Below are positions 16,945-24,262 of a DNA stretch of 64,000 nucleotides, one piece after another. Origin of the DNA: Agromyces sp. Marseille-P2726 (GTDB taxonomy: Bacteria; Actinomycetota; Actinomycetes; Actinomycetales; Microbacteriaceae); assembly GCF_902809835.1 (NCBI RefSeq), contig NZ_CADDWM010000014.1, positions 310,001-374,000 of the forward strand. Reading direction: 5' to 3'. A model generated the notes under the pieces. It did no database searches, was not told the DNA's origin, and saw nothing but the letters and a program-made list of their open reading frames with translations. Every line of letters begins with the position of its first letter. Within the stretch, counting starts at the first letter, position 1. The translations under genes were made by a program, and so were the position numbers.

Positions 16945-17619
16945 ATGGCCGAACGCCCCTACCGTTACGATCCGGCACACGCGGCGCTCGTCGTCGTCGA
17001 TGTGCAGAACGACTTCTGCCATCCCGAAGGCTCGGTCGCGACGATGGGGAGCGACGTGTCCGCCGCGGTCGAGATGGTTCCTCGCCTCCGGTCGCTCATC
17101 GATCAGGCCCATTCCGTCGGTGTCCCGGTCGTGTTCGTGCAGACGCTGCACGACGACACCAACGACACGGCGATGTGGCTCGGGCGCGTCACCGCCGAAC
17201 CGGGCGGCGTGCAGACCGGACGCATCTGCCGCACCGGATCGTGGGGAGCGGAGTTCTACGGCGTGACTCCTGGCTCCGACGATACGGTCGTCACCAAGCA
17301 CCGGTTCTCGGCCTTCGTCGGAACGAACCTCGACATCGTGCTGAAGACGCTCAGCGTCCGTTCCCTGCTCGTCACCGGCGTGGCCACCGAGGTGTGCGTG
17401 GAGTCCACACTCCGCGACGGGTTGTCGGCGGAGTACTTCGTCTCGCTCGTCGAGGACTGCGCGGCGACGTACACCGCGGAGGCGCACGAGAGCTCGGTGC
17501 GCAACGTGCGGCGCAACTTCGGCACGGTGGTGACGAGCGACGAGCTGGTCGGCATATGGGCCGGGATCACGCCCGTCGGATCGGCGGTCAGTTCTTCTTC
17601 AGTTCCTCGGCGAGCATGA
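16945..17619 (+). CDS. Isochorismatase-like cysteine hydrolase
   Basis: A 224-residue protein of the isochorismatase/nicotinamidase superfamily. The catalytic triad is visible as Asp19 (VVVDVQND), Lys118 (VVTKHRFSAF) and Cys151 (GVATEVCVES). Members hydrolyse amides such as nicotinamide, N-carbamoylsarcosine, biuret or ureidoacrylate. AAGGA lies ahead of the ATG. It is divergent from the IclR gene and probably belongs to the same regulon, which suggests the pathway includes an amide or carbamoyl intermediate. Its last 32 bases overlap the convergent VOC gene. Confidence 0.87.
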   Translation: MAERPYRYDPAHAALVVVDVQNDFCHPEGSVATMGSDVSAAVEMVPRLRSLIDQAHSVGVPVVFVQTLHDDTNDTAMWLGRVTAEPGGVQTGRICRTGSWGAEFYGVTPGSDDTVVTKHRFSAFVGTNLDIVLKTLSVRSLLVTGVATEVCVESTLRDGLSAEYFVSLVEDCAATYTAEAHESSVRNVRRNFGTVVTSDELVGIWAGITPVGSAVSSSSVPRRA

Positions 17620-18025
17620 CGAGGATGCCGCTCGGACCGCGCAGGTACGTCAGCTTGTACACGTCCTCGTAGGTCGCCACGCCCCGGAGCGGTCGGCAAC
17701 CGTGCCGCGCGGCGATCTCGAGCGCTTCGTCGAGGTCATCTACTGAGAACGCGACACGGTGCATGCCGATCTCGTTGGGACGGGTGGGCTCCGTCTCGAT
17801 CGCGTCGGGAGTGATGTACTCGAACAGTTCGAGGCGACCGTTCCCATCAGGCGTCTCGAGCATGGCGATCTTCGCGTGGTTGCCGTCGAGGCCGACGGCG
17901 GTGTCGGTCCACTCGCCGCTGACCGTGTCGCGGCCGATGACCGTGAGCCCGAGGTCGGTGAAGAAGGCGATCGTGGCTTCGAGGTCGCGAACGGCGATCG
18001 CGACGTTCTCAAGTTTGATGGCCAT
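17588..18025 (-). CDS. VOC (glyoxalase/dioxygenase-fold) protein
   Basis: A 145-residue vicinal-oxygen-chelate protein with two beta-alpha-beta-beta-beta modules. It begins MAIKLENVAIAVRDLEATI and continues FFTDLGLTVIGRD; the second module contains GMHRVAFSVDDLDEAL. Its conserved glutamate and histidine pattern (LELFEYI, MHRVAFSV) suggests a metal site, but the ligand set is incomplete to my eye. VOC proteins are isomerases, lyases, dioxygenases or binding proteins. No clear Shine-Dalgarno sequence is present, and an ATG three codons upstream is possible. Its 3' end overlaps the hydrolase gene by 32 bases. Confidence 0.8.
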   Translation of the reverse strand: MAIKLENVAIAVRDLEATIAFFTDLGLTVIGRDTVSGEWTDTAVGLDGNHAKIAMLETPDGNGRLELFEYITPDAIETEPTRPNEIGMHRVAFSVDDLDEALEIAARHGCRPLRGVATYEDVYKLTYLRGPSGILVMLAEELKKN

Positions 18026-18102
18026 GCGGTGCATGCTACCGACCCCGGGGTTCGCGCTCATGTATCCCTAAATAGACTACAAGTGGACACTTTGCCCAAT
18101 AG

Positions 18103-18132
18103 GTACAATGTGTACGCAATTGAGGGTAGACT
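18103..18132 (+). promoter_or_regulatory. Operator and leaderless-type promoter of the toxin-antitoxin pair
   Basis: GTACA-ATG-TGTAC (18103-18115) is a perfect 5-base inverted repeat. It resembles the TGTACA-core palindromes bound by YefM/Phd antitoxins. TAGACT (18127-18132) has -10 form and ends seven bases before the antitoxin ATG, so the transcript would begin at or next to the start codon. The -35 position, 17 bases upstream of TAGACT, falls inside the palindrome, so antitoxin binding would block RNA polymerase. The surrounding stretch is markedly AT-richer than its neighbours. Confidence 0.5.
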
Positions 18133-18139
18133 CAGCGAC

Positions 18140-18403
18140 ATGGTTGCGGTAAATGAGACGGTATCGACTCGGCAGTTGCGTGAGGGGCTGGCTGAGGTGA
18201 TCGGCCGTGCCGCTTACGCGCACGAGCGGGTTGGCATCACCCGCCACGGCAAGCTCGCCGCGGTGGTAATCAGTGTCGAGGATCTTGAGGCGCTGGAGGC
18301 GTTCGAGATGGCTCGTGACGTCGAGGAGTTCCGCGCAGCAAGACGTGATGATGACGGTGGCCGCGTGTCGCTTGATGAGCTGCGCGCTGAACTCGCGGAG
18401 TGA
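18140..18403 (+). CDS. Type II antitoxin, Phd/YefM family
   Basis: An 87-residue protein. The N-terminal half is the Phd/YefM DNA-binding fold (VSTRQLREGLAEVIGRA, then VGITRHGKLAAVVIS), and the acidic C-terminal tail would wrap and neutralise the toxin. The stop overlaps the toxin GTG as GTGA, giving coupled translation. No Shine-Dalgarno sequence is seen, which fits a leaderless transcript. Antitoxins of this family repress their own promoter; a matching palindrome lies upstream. Confidence 0.9.
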   Translation: MVAVNETVSTRQLREGLAEVIGRAAYAHERVGITRHGKLAAVVISVEDLEALEAFEMARDVEEFRAARRDDDGGRVSLDELRAELAE

Positions 18404-18657
18404 GCTATCGCGTCGAGTTGACCACTGCCGCCGCGCGGCAGGTTCGAAAGCTCGAGCCTGCCGCCCGGCGGCGAGTGGTGGTCGCGCTTGGCGAACTCGA
18501 GGTCGACCCGAGACCGGCCGGCGTGAAGAGGCTGACCGGGGTCGACAATGCTTGGCGAGTTCGCGTCGGTGACTACCGAATCCTCTACGAGATCGAGGAT
18601 GATGTGGTCCTGGTCACGGTGTTCCGGGTCGCGCACCGCCGCGAGGTCTACGAGTAA
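18400..18657 (+). CDS. Type II toxin, RelE/ParE family
   Basis: An 85-residue RelE/ParE-fold protein: SYRVELTTAAARQVRKLEP at the start, then KRLTGVDNAWRVRVGDYRILYEI and a C-terminal VFRVAHRREVYE. The R-x-GDYR and HRREVY segments are typical of RelE-type ribosome-dependent mRNA nucleases. The GTG start shares four bases with the antitoxin stop. Together the two genes form a complete, apparently intact toxin-antitoxin module placed between the catabolic cluster and a tRNA cluster. Confidence 0.9.
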   Translation: MSYRVELTTAAARQVRKLEPAARRRVVVALGELEVDPRPAGVKRLTGVDNAWRVRVGDYRILYEIEDDVVLVTVFRVAHRREVYE

Positions 18658-19030
18658 GAAAACGAGTGCCGGCCCGAGCGGACAACACCCGTGATTCGCG
18701 CTGGAGGATCGGAATGCGCGGCAGTCGACAGATCCGCTGAACGACCGGTGAACGGACGGCGCTCCAACTGTCGAGGCAAGTGCGTACCGGGCGGTGGACC
18801 GCACGGCCAGTGCACAACAGGATCCCGACAGCTGGTGCGTGGAGCTGCGGGCCGCCGGTGCTCGGTCCACGATCGCAACGCGAGGGGACGCCCGTTTCGG
18901 TCGTCGGCGATGAGGGCGAGGTAGAGTTCCAGAATCGCGCCGTCGCCAGCGCAGGGAACCGAAGAGCGCGCCCGCCGACCTTGATGGCACAGCCTCACCG
19001 GCGACCCGGCGGAATTGCCCGCTGAAACAA
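18658..19030. other. Intergenic stretch without a supported gene
   Basis: About 370 bases between the toxin gene and the tRNA cluster. I find no start with a ribosome binding site and no frame with convincing protein character. On the minus strand a short stretch, around 18880-18930, reads ALIADDRNGRPLA, faintly like the central part of IS5-type transposases, but it is not sustained on either side. The stretch may be decayed mobile DNA or simply non-coding. Confidence 0.4.
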
Positions 19031-19066
19031 CAAGAGCCCAAGAGCCCCGGTTGCGCGGGGGTTTTG
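19031..19066 (-). terminator. Possible terminator downstream of tRNA-Phe
   Basis: CCCCG-GTTGCG-CGGGG (19045-19060) is a 5-base-pair hairpin. On the minus strand it lies 10 bases after the tRNA-Phe 3' end and is followed by a loosely T-rich run. On the plus strand it is followed by GTTTTG. The stem is short, so termination is uncertain in either direction. Confidence 0.35.
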
Positions 19067-19070
19067 ACTG

Positions 19071-19143
19071 TGGCTCCGACCGGCATCGATCCGGTGACCT
19101 TTCGATTTTCAGTCGAACGCTCTACCAACTGAGCTACAGAGCC
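19071..19143 (-). tRNA. tRNA-Phe (GAA)
   Basis: A 73-nucleotide cloverleaf. The acceptor stem pairs GGCTCTG with CGGAGCC (one G-U), the D arm contains AGCTCAGTTGGTAGAGC, and the anticodon stem-loop is TTCGA-CTGAAAA-TCGAA with anticodon GAA. The T arm carries a GGATCGATGCC segment with the expected loop. The 3' CCA is not encoded. It is the last gene of the Glu-Asp-Phe cluster. Confidence 0.95.
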
Positions 19144-19185
19144 TCGCGGCATCCGACCGACCGAAACCGGTGCCGATACCTCGAT

Positions 19186-19223
19186 CAAGGAGAAAGGCCC
19201 CTTCTCTCGAAAGGGAAAGGGCC
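19186..19223 (-). terminator. Intrinsic terminator between tRNA-Asp and tRNA-Phe
   Basis: On the minus strand GGCCCTTTC pairs with GAAGGGGCC over nine positions (one G-U) around a 10-base loop, and is followed by TTTCTCCTT. This has the form of a rho-independent terminator and would end or attenuate the Glu-Asp transcript before tRNA-Phe. Confidence 0.55.
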
Positions 19224-19234
19224 TGTCGCCTGAG

Positions 19235-19308
19235 CGACCCTGACGGGACTTGAACCCGCGACCTCCGCCGTGACAGGGCGGCACGCTAACCAACTGCGCC
19301 ACAGGGCC
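19235..19308 (-). tRNA. tRNA-Asp (GTC)
   Basis: A 74-nucleotide cloverleaf. The acceptor stem pairs GGCCCTG with CAGGGTC, discriminator base G. The anticodon arm is CCGCC-CTGTCAC-GGCGG with anticodon GTC, and the T arm is CGGGTTCAAGTCCCG. The 3' CCA is not encoded. It lies 58 bases after tRNA-Glu on the same strand. Confidence 0.95.
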
Positions 19309-19366
19309 TCGTGTGTGTGCTGTCTCCAACACACCGAGCTATTGAATTGTAACTGCCTTCGTGGTG

Positions 19367-19439
19367 TGACCCCAACGGGATTCGAACCCGTGCTGCCGCC
19401 GTGAAAGGGCGGTGTCCTAGGCCACTAAACGATGGGGCC
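19367..19439 (-). tRNA. tRNA-Glu (TTC)
   Basis: A 73-nucleotide cloverleaf. The acceptor stem pairs GGCCCCA with TGGGGTC, the anticodon arm is CCGCC-CTTTCAC-GGCGG with anticodon TTC, and the T arm is ACGGGTTCGAATCCCGT. The 3' CCA is not encoded. It is the first of the three-tRNA cluster. Confidence 0.95.
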
Positions 19440-19680
19440 GGGTGGCCATGCCGGGCATGACCGCCGACAAGCAAGCATACGTGTCGACGCCGCCGATGGC
19501 AAAACGACGGCGGCGAGCGCTGCTGAGCGGCTCGAACGAATGCCGCGAGCCGCTGCCTGCGGCATCCGCCACACCCGCGCTCAATCCCCGGAAAGCCCCG
19601 ACCCCGCGCCTATCGTGAAGGCTGCCACTGCCCGCTGGAGCGAGGAGCGCGGGGCTGCGAGCCCGCGCGAACGGGGGACC

Positions 19681-21039
19681 ATGGACCGCACGAGCGACCG
19701 CCGCACGGCGATCGCGCGAGCCCGGATGTCGCGACCGAGGCCCGCGACTCGCCGGCCGATCGGCGAGCGACGCGGTGGCGTGCGCCGGGGCATTCGGCAC
19801 GTGATGGCGTCGCTCTCGATCGCGGCCATGGCGCTGGGCGGATCGATCGCCGTACCGGCGACCGGCGCGCAGGCCGCCGACTACCCGACGTGGGAGGAAC
19901 TGCAGGCGGCGAAGGCCAACACGGCCGCGGGTGCCGCGGCGGTCGTGCAGGTCACGGCCCTCATCGCGCAGCTCGAGGCCAACGTCGCCGCGACGCGCGC
20001 TGAGGCCGAACGTCGCACCGACGAGCTCATCATCGCGCAGCAGAAGTTCGACGACGCCGTGTTGCGGGCCGAACAGCTCCAGGCCCAGGCCGACGCCGCG
20101 GCCGCGGAGGCCGCCACCGCCCAGAAGAACGCCGGCCAGGTGGCCGCGCAGCTCTACCGTGCCGGCAGCGGCGACGTGGGCGTGAACCTGTTCCTCGACG
20201 CGGGGAACGCGGCGGCGACCGAGGCGCTGCTCGCGAAGCTCGGCAGCATGGAGAAGATGGTCGAGCGCACGTCGGGCATCTACAACCGCGCGCAGGAGAA
20301 GCGGAACTCCGCACAGGCGCTCGGCGACCAGGCCGCGGTCGCCCGGGCCGAGCGCGAGAAGCTGCGCATCGCCGCCGAGGAGGCGCTCGCCGCCGCGCAG
20401 GCCGCGCAGGCCGCGGCGGAGGCGGCCCTCGCCGAATCCCAGGCGAAGAAGATCGAGCTCGAGCAGCAGCTCGCGTTCCTGAAGGACACCGAAGCGAAGA
20501 CGGCAGCCGCCTACGAAGAGGGCGAGCGGATCCGCCGCGAAGAAGAAGAGCGACGGCGCCGCGAGGAAGAAGCCCGGATGCGCGAGGCCATGGCGAACGG
20601 CGGACCCTCTTCGGTCGCCAGCTCTGGATGGGCGCGACCCGCCTGGGGTCGCATCACGTCGGGCTACGGTGCTCGCGGCTCGATCTGCACGGGGGGCGGG
20701 TGCTCGAACTCGTTCCACTACGCGGTGGATCTGGGCACCGGATGCTCCGCACCCATCTATGCGGCCAACAGCGGCATCGTGCGGTTCGCCGGCTGGTCGG
20801 GCACGTACGGCAACTACGTGCAGATCGACCACGGCGGCGGCGTCTGGACCGGGTACGCGCACATCCGGCCCGGCGGCACGTTCGTCGGCACCGGCCAGTG
20901 GGTCAACTCGGGCGACAACATCGCCTCGAGCGGCACGACCGGCGCCTCCACCGGATGCCACCTCCACTTCGAGGTGTTCGTCGGCGGCGGTCGCATCAAC
21001 CCGATCTCGTTCATGGCCGATCGCGGGATCTACTTTTGA
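19681..21039 (+). CDS. Secreted M23 peptidoglycan DD-endopeptidase with coiled-coil N-terminus
   Basis: A 452-residue exported protein. A long basic N-region (arginine-rich, residues 1-40) precedes a hydrophobic signal segment ending near AQAADYPTW. Residues about 65-310 are an alanine/glutamate/lysine-rich coiled coil. The C-terminal LytM/M23 domain has zinc ligands His346 and Asp350 (HYAVD) and the HLHF motif at 427-430, plus His394 in YAHI, so it looks catalytically intact. It should cleave peptide cross-links during growth or division. GGGGGA lies just ahead of the ATG. Its stop overlaps the start of the NlpC/P60 gene. Confidence 0.9.
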   Translation: MDRTSDRRTAIARARMSRPRPATRRPIGERRGGVRRGIRHVMASLSIAAMALGGSIAVPATGAQAADYPTWEELQAAKANTAAGAAAVVQVTALIAQLEANVAATRAEAERRTDELIIAQQKFDDAVLRAEQLQAQADAAAAEAATAQKNAGQVAAQLYRAGSGDVGVNLFLDAGNAAATEALLAKLGSMEKMVERTSGIYNRAQEKRNSAQALGDQAAVARAEREKLRIAAEEALAAAQAAQAAAEAALAESQAKKIELEQQLAFLKDTEAKTAAAYEEGERIRREEEERRRREEEARMREAMANGGPSSVASSGWARPAWGRITSGYGARGSICTGGGCSNSFHYAVDLGTGCSAPIYAANSGIVRFAGWSGTYGNYVQIDHGGGVWTGYAHIRPGGTFVGTGQWVNSGDNIASSGTTGASTGCHLHFEVFVGGGRINPISFMADRGIYF

Positions 21040-22340
21040 GCGAGCACCGCACTCGTCCGGTGTCGCGGGTCAAGCCCGCGACGCTCTTCTCGGCCGTCGC
21101 GGTGGGCGCCGTCACGGCGTCGGTCGTCGCGTCGGGCGGCCCCGCGATGGCCGAACCCGACTACCCGTCGTGGAGCGACATCGAGCAGGCGAAGCAGAAC
21201 GAGCAGACGAAGCAGGCCGAGATCGCGCGGGTCGCCGACCTGCTCACCGGCCTCCAGCGGGCAGCGGATGCCGCGGTGCAGGCATCGATGATGGCCGATG
21301 AGGCGTACCGCGTGGCGGTCGACCAACGCGACCGGGCGGCGTCCCGCGAGCGGGCGCTCGGTGAGCAGGCCGACCAGGCCGACGCTGTCGCCGAGATCTC
21401 GAAGATGCGTGCCGGACTCCTCGCCGCCCACCTCGCCAAGACCGCCGGTGCCGACCTCAGCGCGACGCTCGCGTTCTCGGGCGACACCGGCCTGCTCGAG
21501 CAACTCGGCATGGCCTCGAAGCTCGGCGAGCAGTCGAATGCGGTCTACGAGCAGGCGATCGCCGACCGCAACACGGCTGACGCATTGCGAGAGCAGGCGG
21601 CGGATGCCGCGGCCGAACGCGAGCGGCTCGCCGCCCTCGCCGAGGCGAAGGCCGACGACGCACGCGAGGCCGCCGACGCGGCCAACGCCGCGGTGACGGT
21701 GCAGGAGCAGAAGTCGGAGGAGCTCTACGCGCAGCTCGCGAGCCTCAAGGACACGACGGCGGAGCTCGAGCGCCAGCGCTTCGAGGGTCAGGCTCGAGAG
21801 GCGGCGGAGGCGGCCGCCGCAGCGGCCGAAGCTGCCCGGCGTGCACAGCAGGCGCCCGCCCCTGTCCCTGCAGCACCACCACCAGCCCCCGCGCCCGGTG
21901 GATCGACCGGAGGCGGGCCGGCTCCGGCCGCTCCCGCTCCCGCACCGGCTGCTCCGGCGCCGCCCGACGCCGGCGCCGTCGAGACGGCGATCTGGTTCGC
22001 GAGCCAGCAGCTCGGCAAGCCGTATCGCCTCGGGGGAGCAGGCCCGAACGTGTGGGACTGCTCGGGCCTCACGAAGGTCTCGTACGCCCAGGCGGGCATC
22101 TCCATCGGCACCCACCCGGCGACGAACCAGTACCGGACGCTGGCGGCGCGCGGCCTCGCGGTGCCGCTCTCGCAGATCCAGCGCGGCGACCTGCTGTTCT
22201 GGGGCGGTGGCGGCGACTACTACCACGTCGCGATCTACCTCGGCGGCGGACGCATCATCGAGGCGCCTCGCGACGGCGTGCCGGTGCGCGAGTACTTCAT
22301 CTGGGGATCCCCGGCCGCCGCCGCCCGCCCCGCCGGCTGA
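21036..22340 (+). CDS. Secreted NlpC/P60 peptidoglycan endopeptidase with coiled-coil N-terminus
   Basis: A protein of about 434 residues with a signal peptide ending near AMAEPDYPSW, a coiled-coil region to about residue 275, a Pro/Ala/Gly-rich linker, and a C-terminal NlpC/P60 domain with catalytic Cys342 (DCSGL) and His397 (YYHVAIYL). This is the RipA-like arrangement of actinobacterial D-Glu-mDAP (or lysine) endopeptidases. The N-terminal part parallels that of the upstream M23 protein. TTG at 21036 overlaps the preceding stop as TTGA and is chosen for coupling; GTG at 21060 is the main alternative. Confidence 0.87.
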   Translation: MSEHRTRPVSRVKPATLFSAVAVGAVTASVVASGGPAMAEPDYPSWSDIEQAKQNEQTKQAEIARVADLLTGLQRAADAAVQASMMADEAYRVAVDQRDRAASRERALGEQADQADAVAEISKMRAGLLAAHLAKTAGADLSATLAFSGDTGLLEQLGMASKLGEQSNAVYEQAIADRNTADALREQAADAAAERERLAALAEAKADDAREAADAANAAVTVQEQKSEELYAQLASLKDTTAELERQRFEGQAREAAEAAAAAAEAARRAQQAPAPVPAAPPPAPAPGGSTGGGPAPAAPAPAPAAPAPPDAGAVETAIWFASQQLGKPYRLGGAGPNVWDCSGLTKVSYAQAGISIGTHPATNQYRTLAARGLAVPLSQIQRGDLLFWGGGGDYYHVAIYLGGGRIIEAPRDGVPVREYFIWGSPAAAARPAG

Positions 22341-22380
22341 ACGCCGCGCTTCCTCCTCGCCTGGCATCCTTCGTCGGCCG

Positions 22381-22445
22381 CGCGACGACCTCTTGTCGGT
22401 GGACGACGCGTTCACCAGGTCGTGTGCCGTCAAACGGTCGTCGCG
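22381..22445. repeat. Hairpin repeat, copy 1, upstream of the AbiEi-like gene
   Basis: Perfect 10-base inverted arms CGCGACGACC (22381-22390) and GGTCGTCGCG (22436-22445) enclose 45 bases. The interior includes AGGTCGTGTGCCGTCAA (22417-22433), which recurs identically in copy 2 after the gene. Compared with copy 2 the arms differ by one base pair changed on both sides (C-G here, T-A there), so pairing is kept. Confidence 0.75.
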
Positions 22446-22557
22446 ATGTGCGGTGTGCACGTCAAGCGTCCTCAACAGCGCCCCGATGCTCTCGTCCTCT
22501 GCACATGACGAGCTCTGCAAGAGGTGAAGGGATGTCGCGAGCTGCGAGCGTGTCCGG

Positions 22558-23535
22558 ATGCATTCCGAGTTCCTCACCACCAAGGAAGGCTTCGTGCTCG
22601 CGCGCGACGCCCGCGCCGCGGGTCTCGCGTCGTCGCTGGCCGCGGCCGTTTCCGATGGCGCACTCGAACGGGTCCGCCGTGGCGTGTACCGGGCACCCCT
22701 TCCATCCGACCCGGCTCTGTCTCGGCCGCAGCGGGCAGCGCTCCGATACCGCGCACAGGTGATGGCGGCCCCGCACACCATGCGTTCACCGATCTTCACC
22801 TCGTACTCGGCGGCGGTCATCCACGGGCTGCCGATCATCGGCGAATGGCCGGCCGAGGTGTACGTCATGGCTCCCGACCGCCACGGCCACCGGCGCCGAA
22901 CCGCCGTTTCGGTGGCGCGGATCGGTGAGTTCGCCGTCGCATCGGTCGATGGCGTCGTCGTGACATCCGTCGAGCACACGCTCATTCAGCTGTGCCGTCA
23001 CGCATCCCTCGGCGCGGCGCTCGTTGCGGTCGACGCCGCGCTCCGTGCGATGCCGTGGGAAACGACGACTCCCTCGACGACGATCGAACGGCTGACCGCC
23101 GAACACGAACGGTTACGGCCCTACGCCGGGAGCCGTCGAACCGACGCGGTACTCCGGCGCGCGACGTCGCTCGCGGACACGCCGCTCGAAACGTGCAGTC
23201 GCCTCGTCATGGAGGAGTTCGGCGTCCCGGAACCGACGCTGCAGCACCGGCTCTGGTTGCCCGAACTCGGGGAGTGGGGGTACCTCGACTTCTACTGGCC
23301 CCAGTTCGATGCCGGCGGCGAGGCGGATGGCGACGGGAAGTACCTCGGCGGCGGAAGCGGGGCGGCCTCAGCCCGGACGGTCGTGCGCGAGAAGAAGCGC
23401 GGGGCCGCGGCGCGGCGACGGCTGCGCGCATTCGACCGCTGGGACTGGCCCGAGATGTGGGCCCGCACACCGCTCGTCCACCGCCTGCGCCGACTCGGCC
23501 TGCCCGTGGGCGCCCGTCGGCTGCGGCTCTTCTGA
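22558..23535 (+). CDS. AbiEi-like winged-helix protein with a DUF559-type nuclease-fold C-terminus
   Basis: A 325-residue protein. Residues 1-60 resemble the N-terminal winged helix of AbiEi-type antitoxins and related regulators (LTTKEGFVLARDARAAGL, then ALERVRRGVYRAP). The C-terminal 120 residues follow a DUF559/Vsr-like PD-(D/E)xK pattern: Glu211, Asp244 (YLDFYW), Glu256 and Asp258 (EADGDGKY) and Lys261. No AbiEii nucleotidyltransferase toxin partner is adjacent. The gene is monocistronic and bracketed by two near-identical hairpin repeats at 22381 and 23551, which might be binding sites or mobility marks. Function is unproven; defence or DNA-processing roles are possible. Confidence 0.75.
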   Translation: MHSEFLTTKEGFVLARDARAAGLASSLAAAVSDGALERVRRGVYRAPLPSDPALSRPQRAALRYRAQVMAAPHTMRSPIFTSYSAAVIHGLPIIGEWPAEVYVMAPDRHGHRRRTAVSVARIGEFAVASVDGVVVTSVEHTLIQLCRHASLGAALVAVDAALRAMPWETTTPSTTIERLTAEHERLRPYAGSRRTDAVLRRATSLADTPLETCSRLVMEEFGVPEPTLQHRLWLPELGEWGYLDFYWPQFDAGGEADGDGKYLGGGSGAASARTVVREKKRGAAARRRLRAFDRWDWPEMWARTPLVHRLRRLGLPVGARRLRLF

Positions 23536-23550
23536 TCATGGCATCCGCTG

Positions 23551-23618
23551 CCGTGACGACCTATTGCGCGGTGGAGGACGTCTGGGAGAGGTCGTGTGCC
23601 GTCAAGTGGTCGTCACGG
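23551..23618. repeat. Hairpin repeat, copy 2, downstream of the AbiEi-like gene
   Basis: Perfect 11-base arms CCGTGACGACC (23551-23561) and GGTCGTCACGG (23608-23618) enclose 46 bases. The 17-base segment AGGTCGTGTGCCGTCAA (23589-23605) is identical to copy 1 and sits at the same place within the element. Orientation is the same as copy 1. Confidence 0.75.
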
Positions 23619-23662
23619 GCGGATTGACACCGTTCGGCGGGAGCGCCGGAATGGAAACGGCG

Positions 23663-24148
23663 TCAGTGACCCGGGAATGCCTCGATCGCCTTCTGGATCA
23701 GGCGCTCCGCCTCCGCGGCATCCGCCCAGCCCTCGGTCTTGACCCACTTGCCGGGCTCGAGGTCCTTGTAGTGCTCGAAGAAGTGCTGGATCTCCTTGCG
23801 CGTGAACTCGGGCACGTCGTCGACGTCCTGGACGTGGTTCCAGCGCGGGTCGCCGGCCGGAACCGCGATGATTTTCGCATCGCCGCCGCCGTCGTCGACC
23901 ATGTTGAACACGCCGACCGGGCGCACCTTCACCCCGACCCCCGGGAACAGCGGGTACTGCGTGAGCACCAGCACGTCGAGCGGGTCGCCGTCGTCGCCGA
24001 GCGTGTTCTCGAAGAAGCCGTAGTCGGTGGGGTACTCGAAGCTCGTGTAGAGCACGCGGTCGAGGAACACTCGGCCCGTCTCATGGTCGACCTCGTACTT
24101 GTTGCGGCTCCCCTTCGGGATCTCGATGACGGCGGCGTATTCGCCCAT
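23663..24148 (-). CDS. ppa: Inorganic diphosphatase
   Basis: A 161-residue family I soluble pyrophosphatase. The signature with three metal-binding aspartates reads [12 protein letters not shown], and [11 protein letters not shown] near the N-terminus and YPTDYGF are also conserved. It hydrolyses diphosphate to phosphate in the cytoplasm and pulls biosynthetic reactions forward. AAGGAG precedes the ATG at 24148. It is divergent from tilS with about 115 bases between starts. Length is slightly below the E. coli protein and normal for actinobacteria. Confidence 0.96.
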   Translation of the reverse strand: MGEYAAVIEIPKGSRNKYEVDHETGRVFLDRVLYTSFEYPTDYGFFENTLGDDGDPLDVLVLTQYPLFPGVGVKVRPVGVFNMVDDGGGDAKIIAVPAGDPRWNHVQDVDDVPEFTRKEIQHFFEHYKDLEPGKWVKTEGWADAAEAERLIQKAIEAFPGH

Positions 24149-24262
24149 ACTGGTTCTCCTTGTTCCGAAACGCTGGATCCTGGTGCGCTGCGACGATGCG
24201 CGATGCGAAAGCATGCCGGGCCGCCTCGAAACGCGGCACGAACGGCGGAATAAGGTTACTTG

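Noticed and set aside
18880..18930. A short minus-strand stretch, ALIADDRNGRPLA, recalling IS5-type transposases.
   Set aside because: The resemblance covers about 13 residues only; no catalytic motif, inverted terminal repeats or target duplication could be found around it.
22558..23535. Reading the AbiEi-like gene as half of a standard AbiE toxin-antitoxin system.
   Set aside because: No AbiEii nucleotidyltransferase partner is present on either side, and the C-terminus looks like a nuclease fold rather than the AbiEi C-terminal domain.
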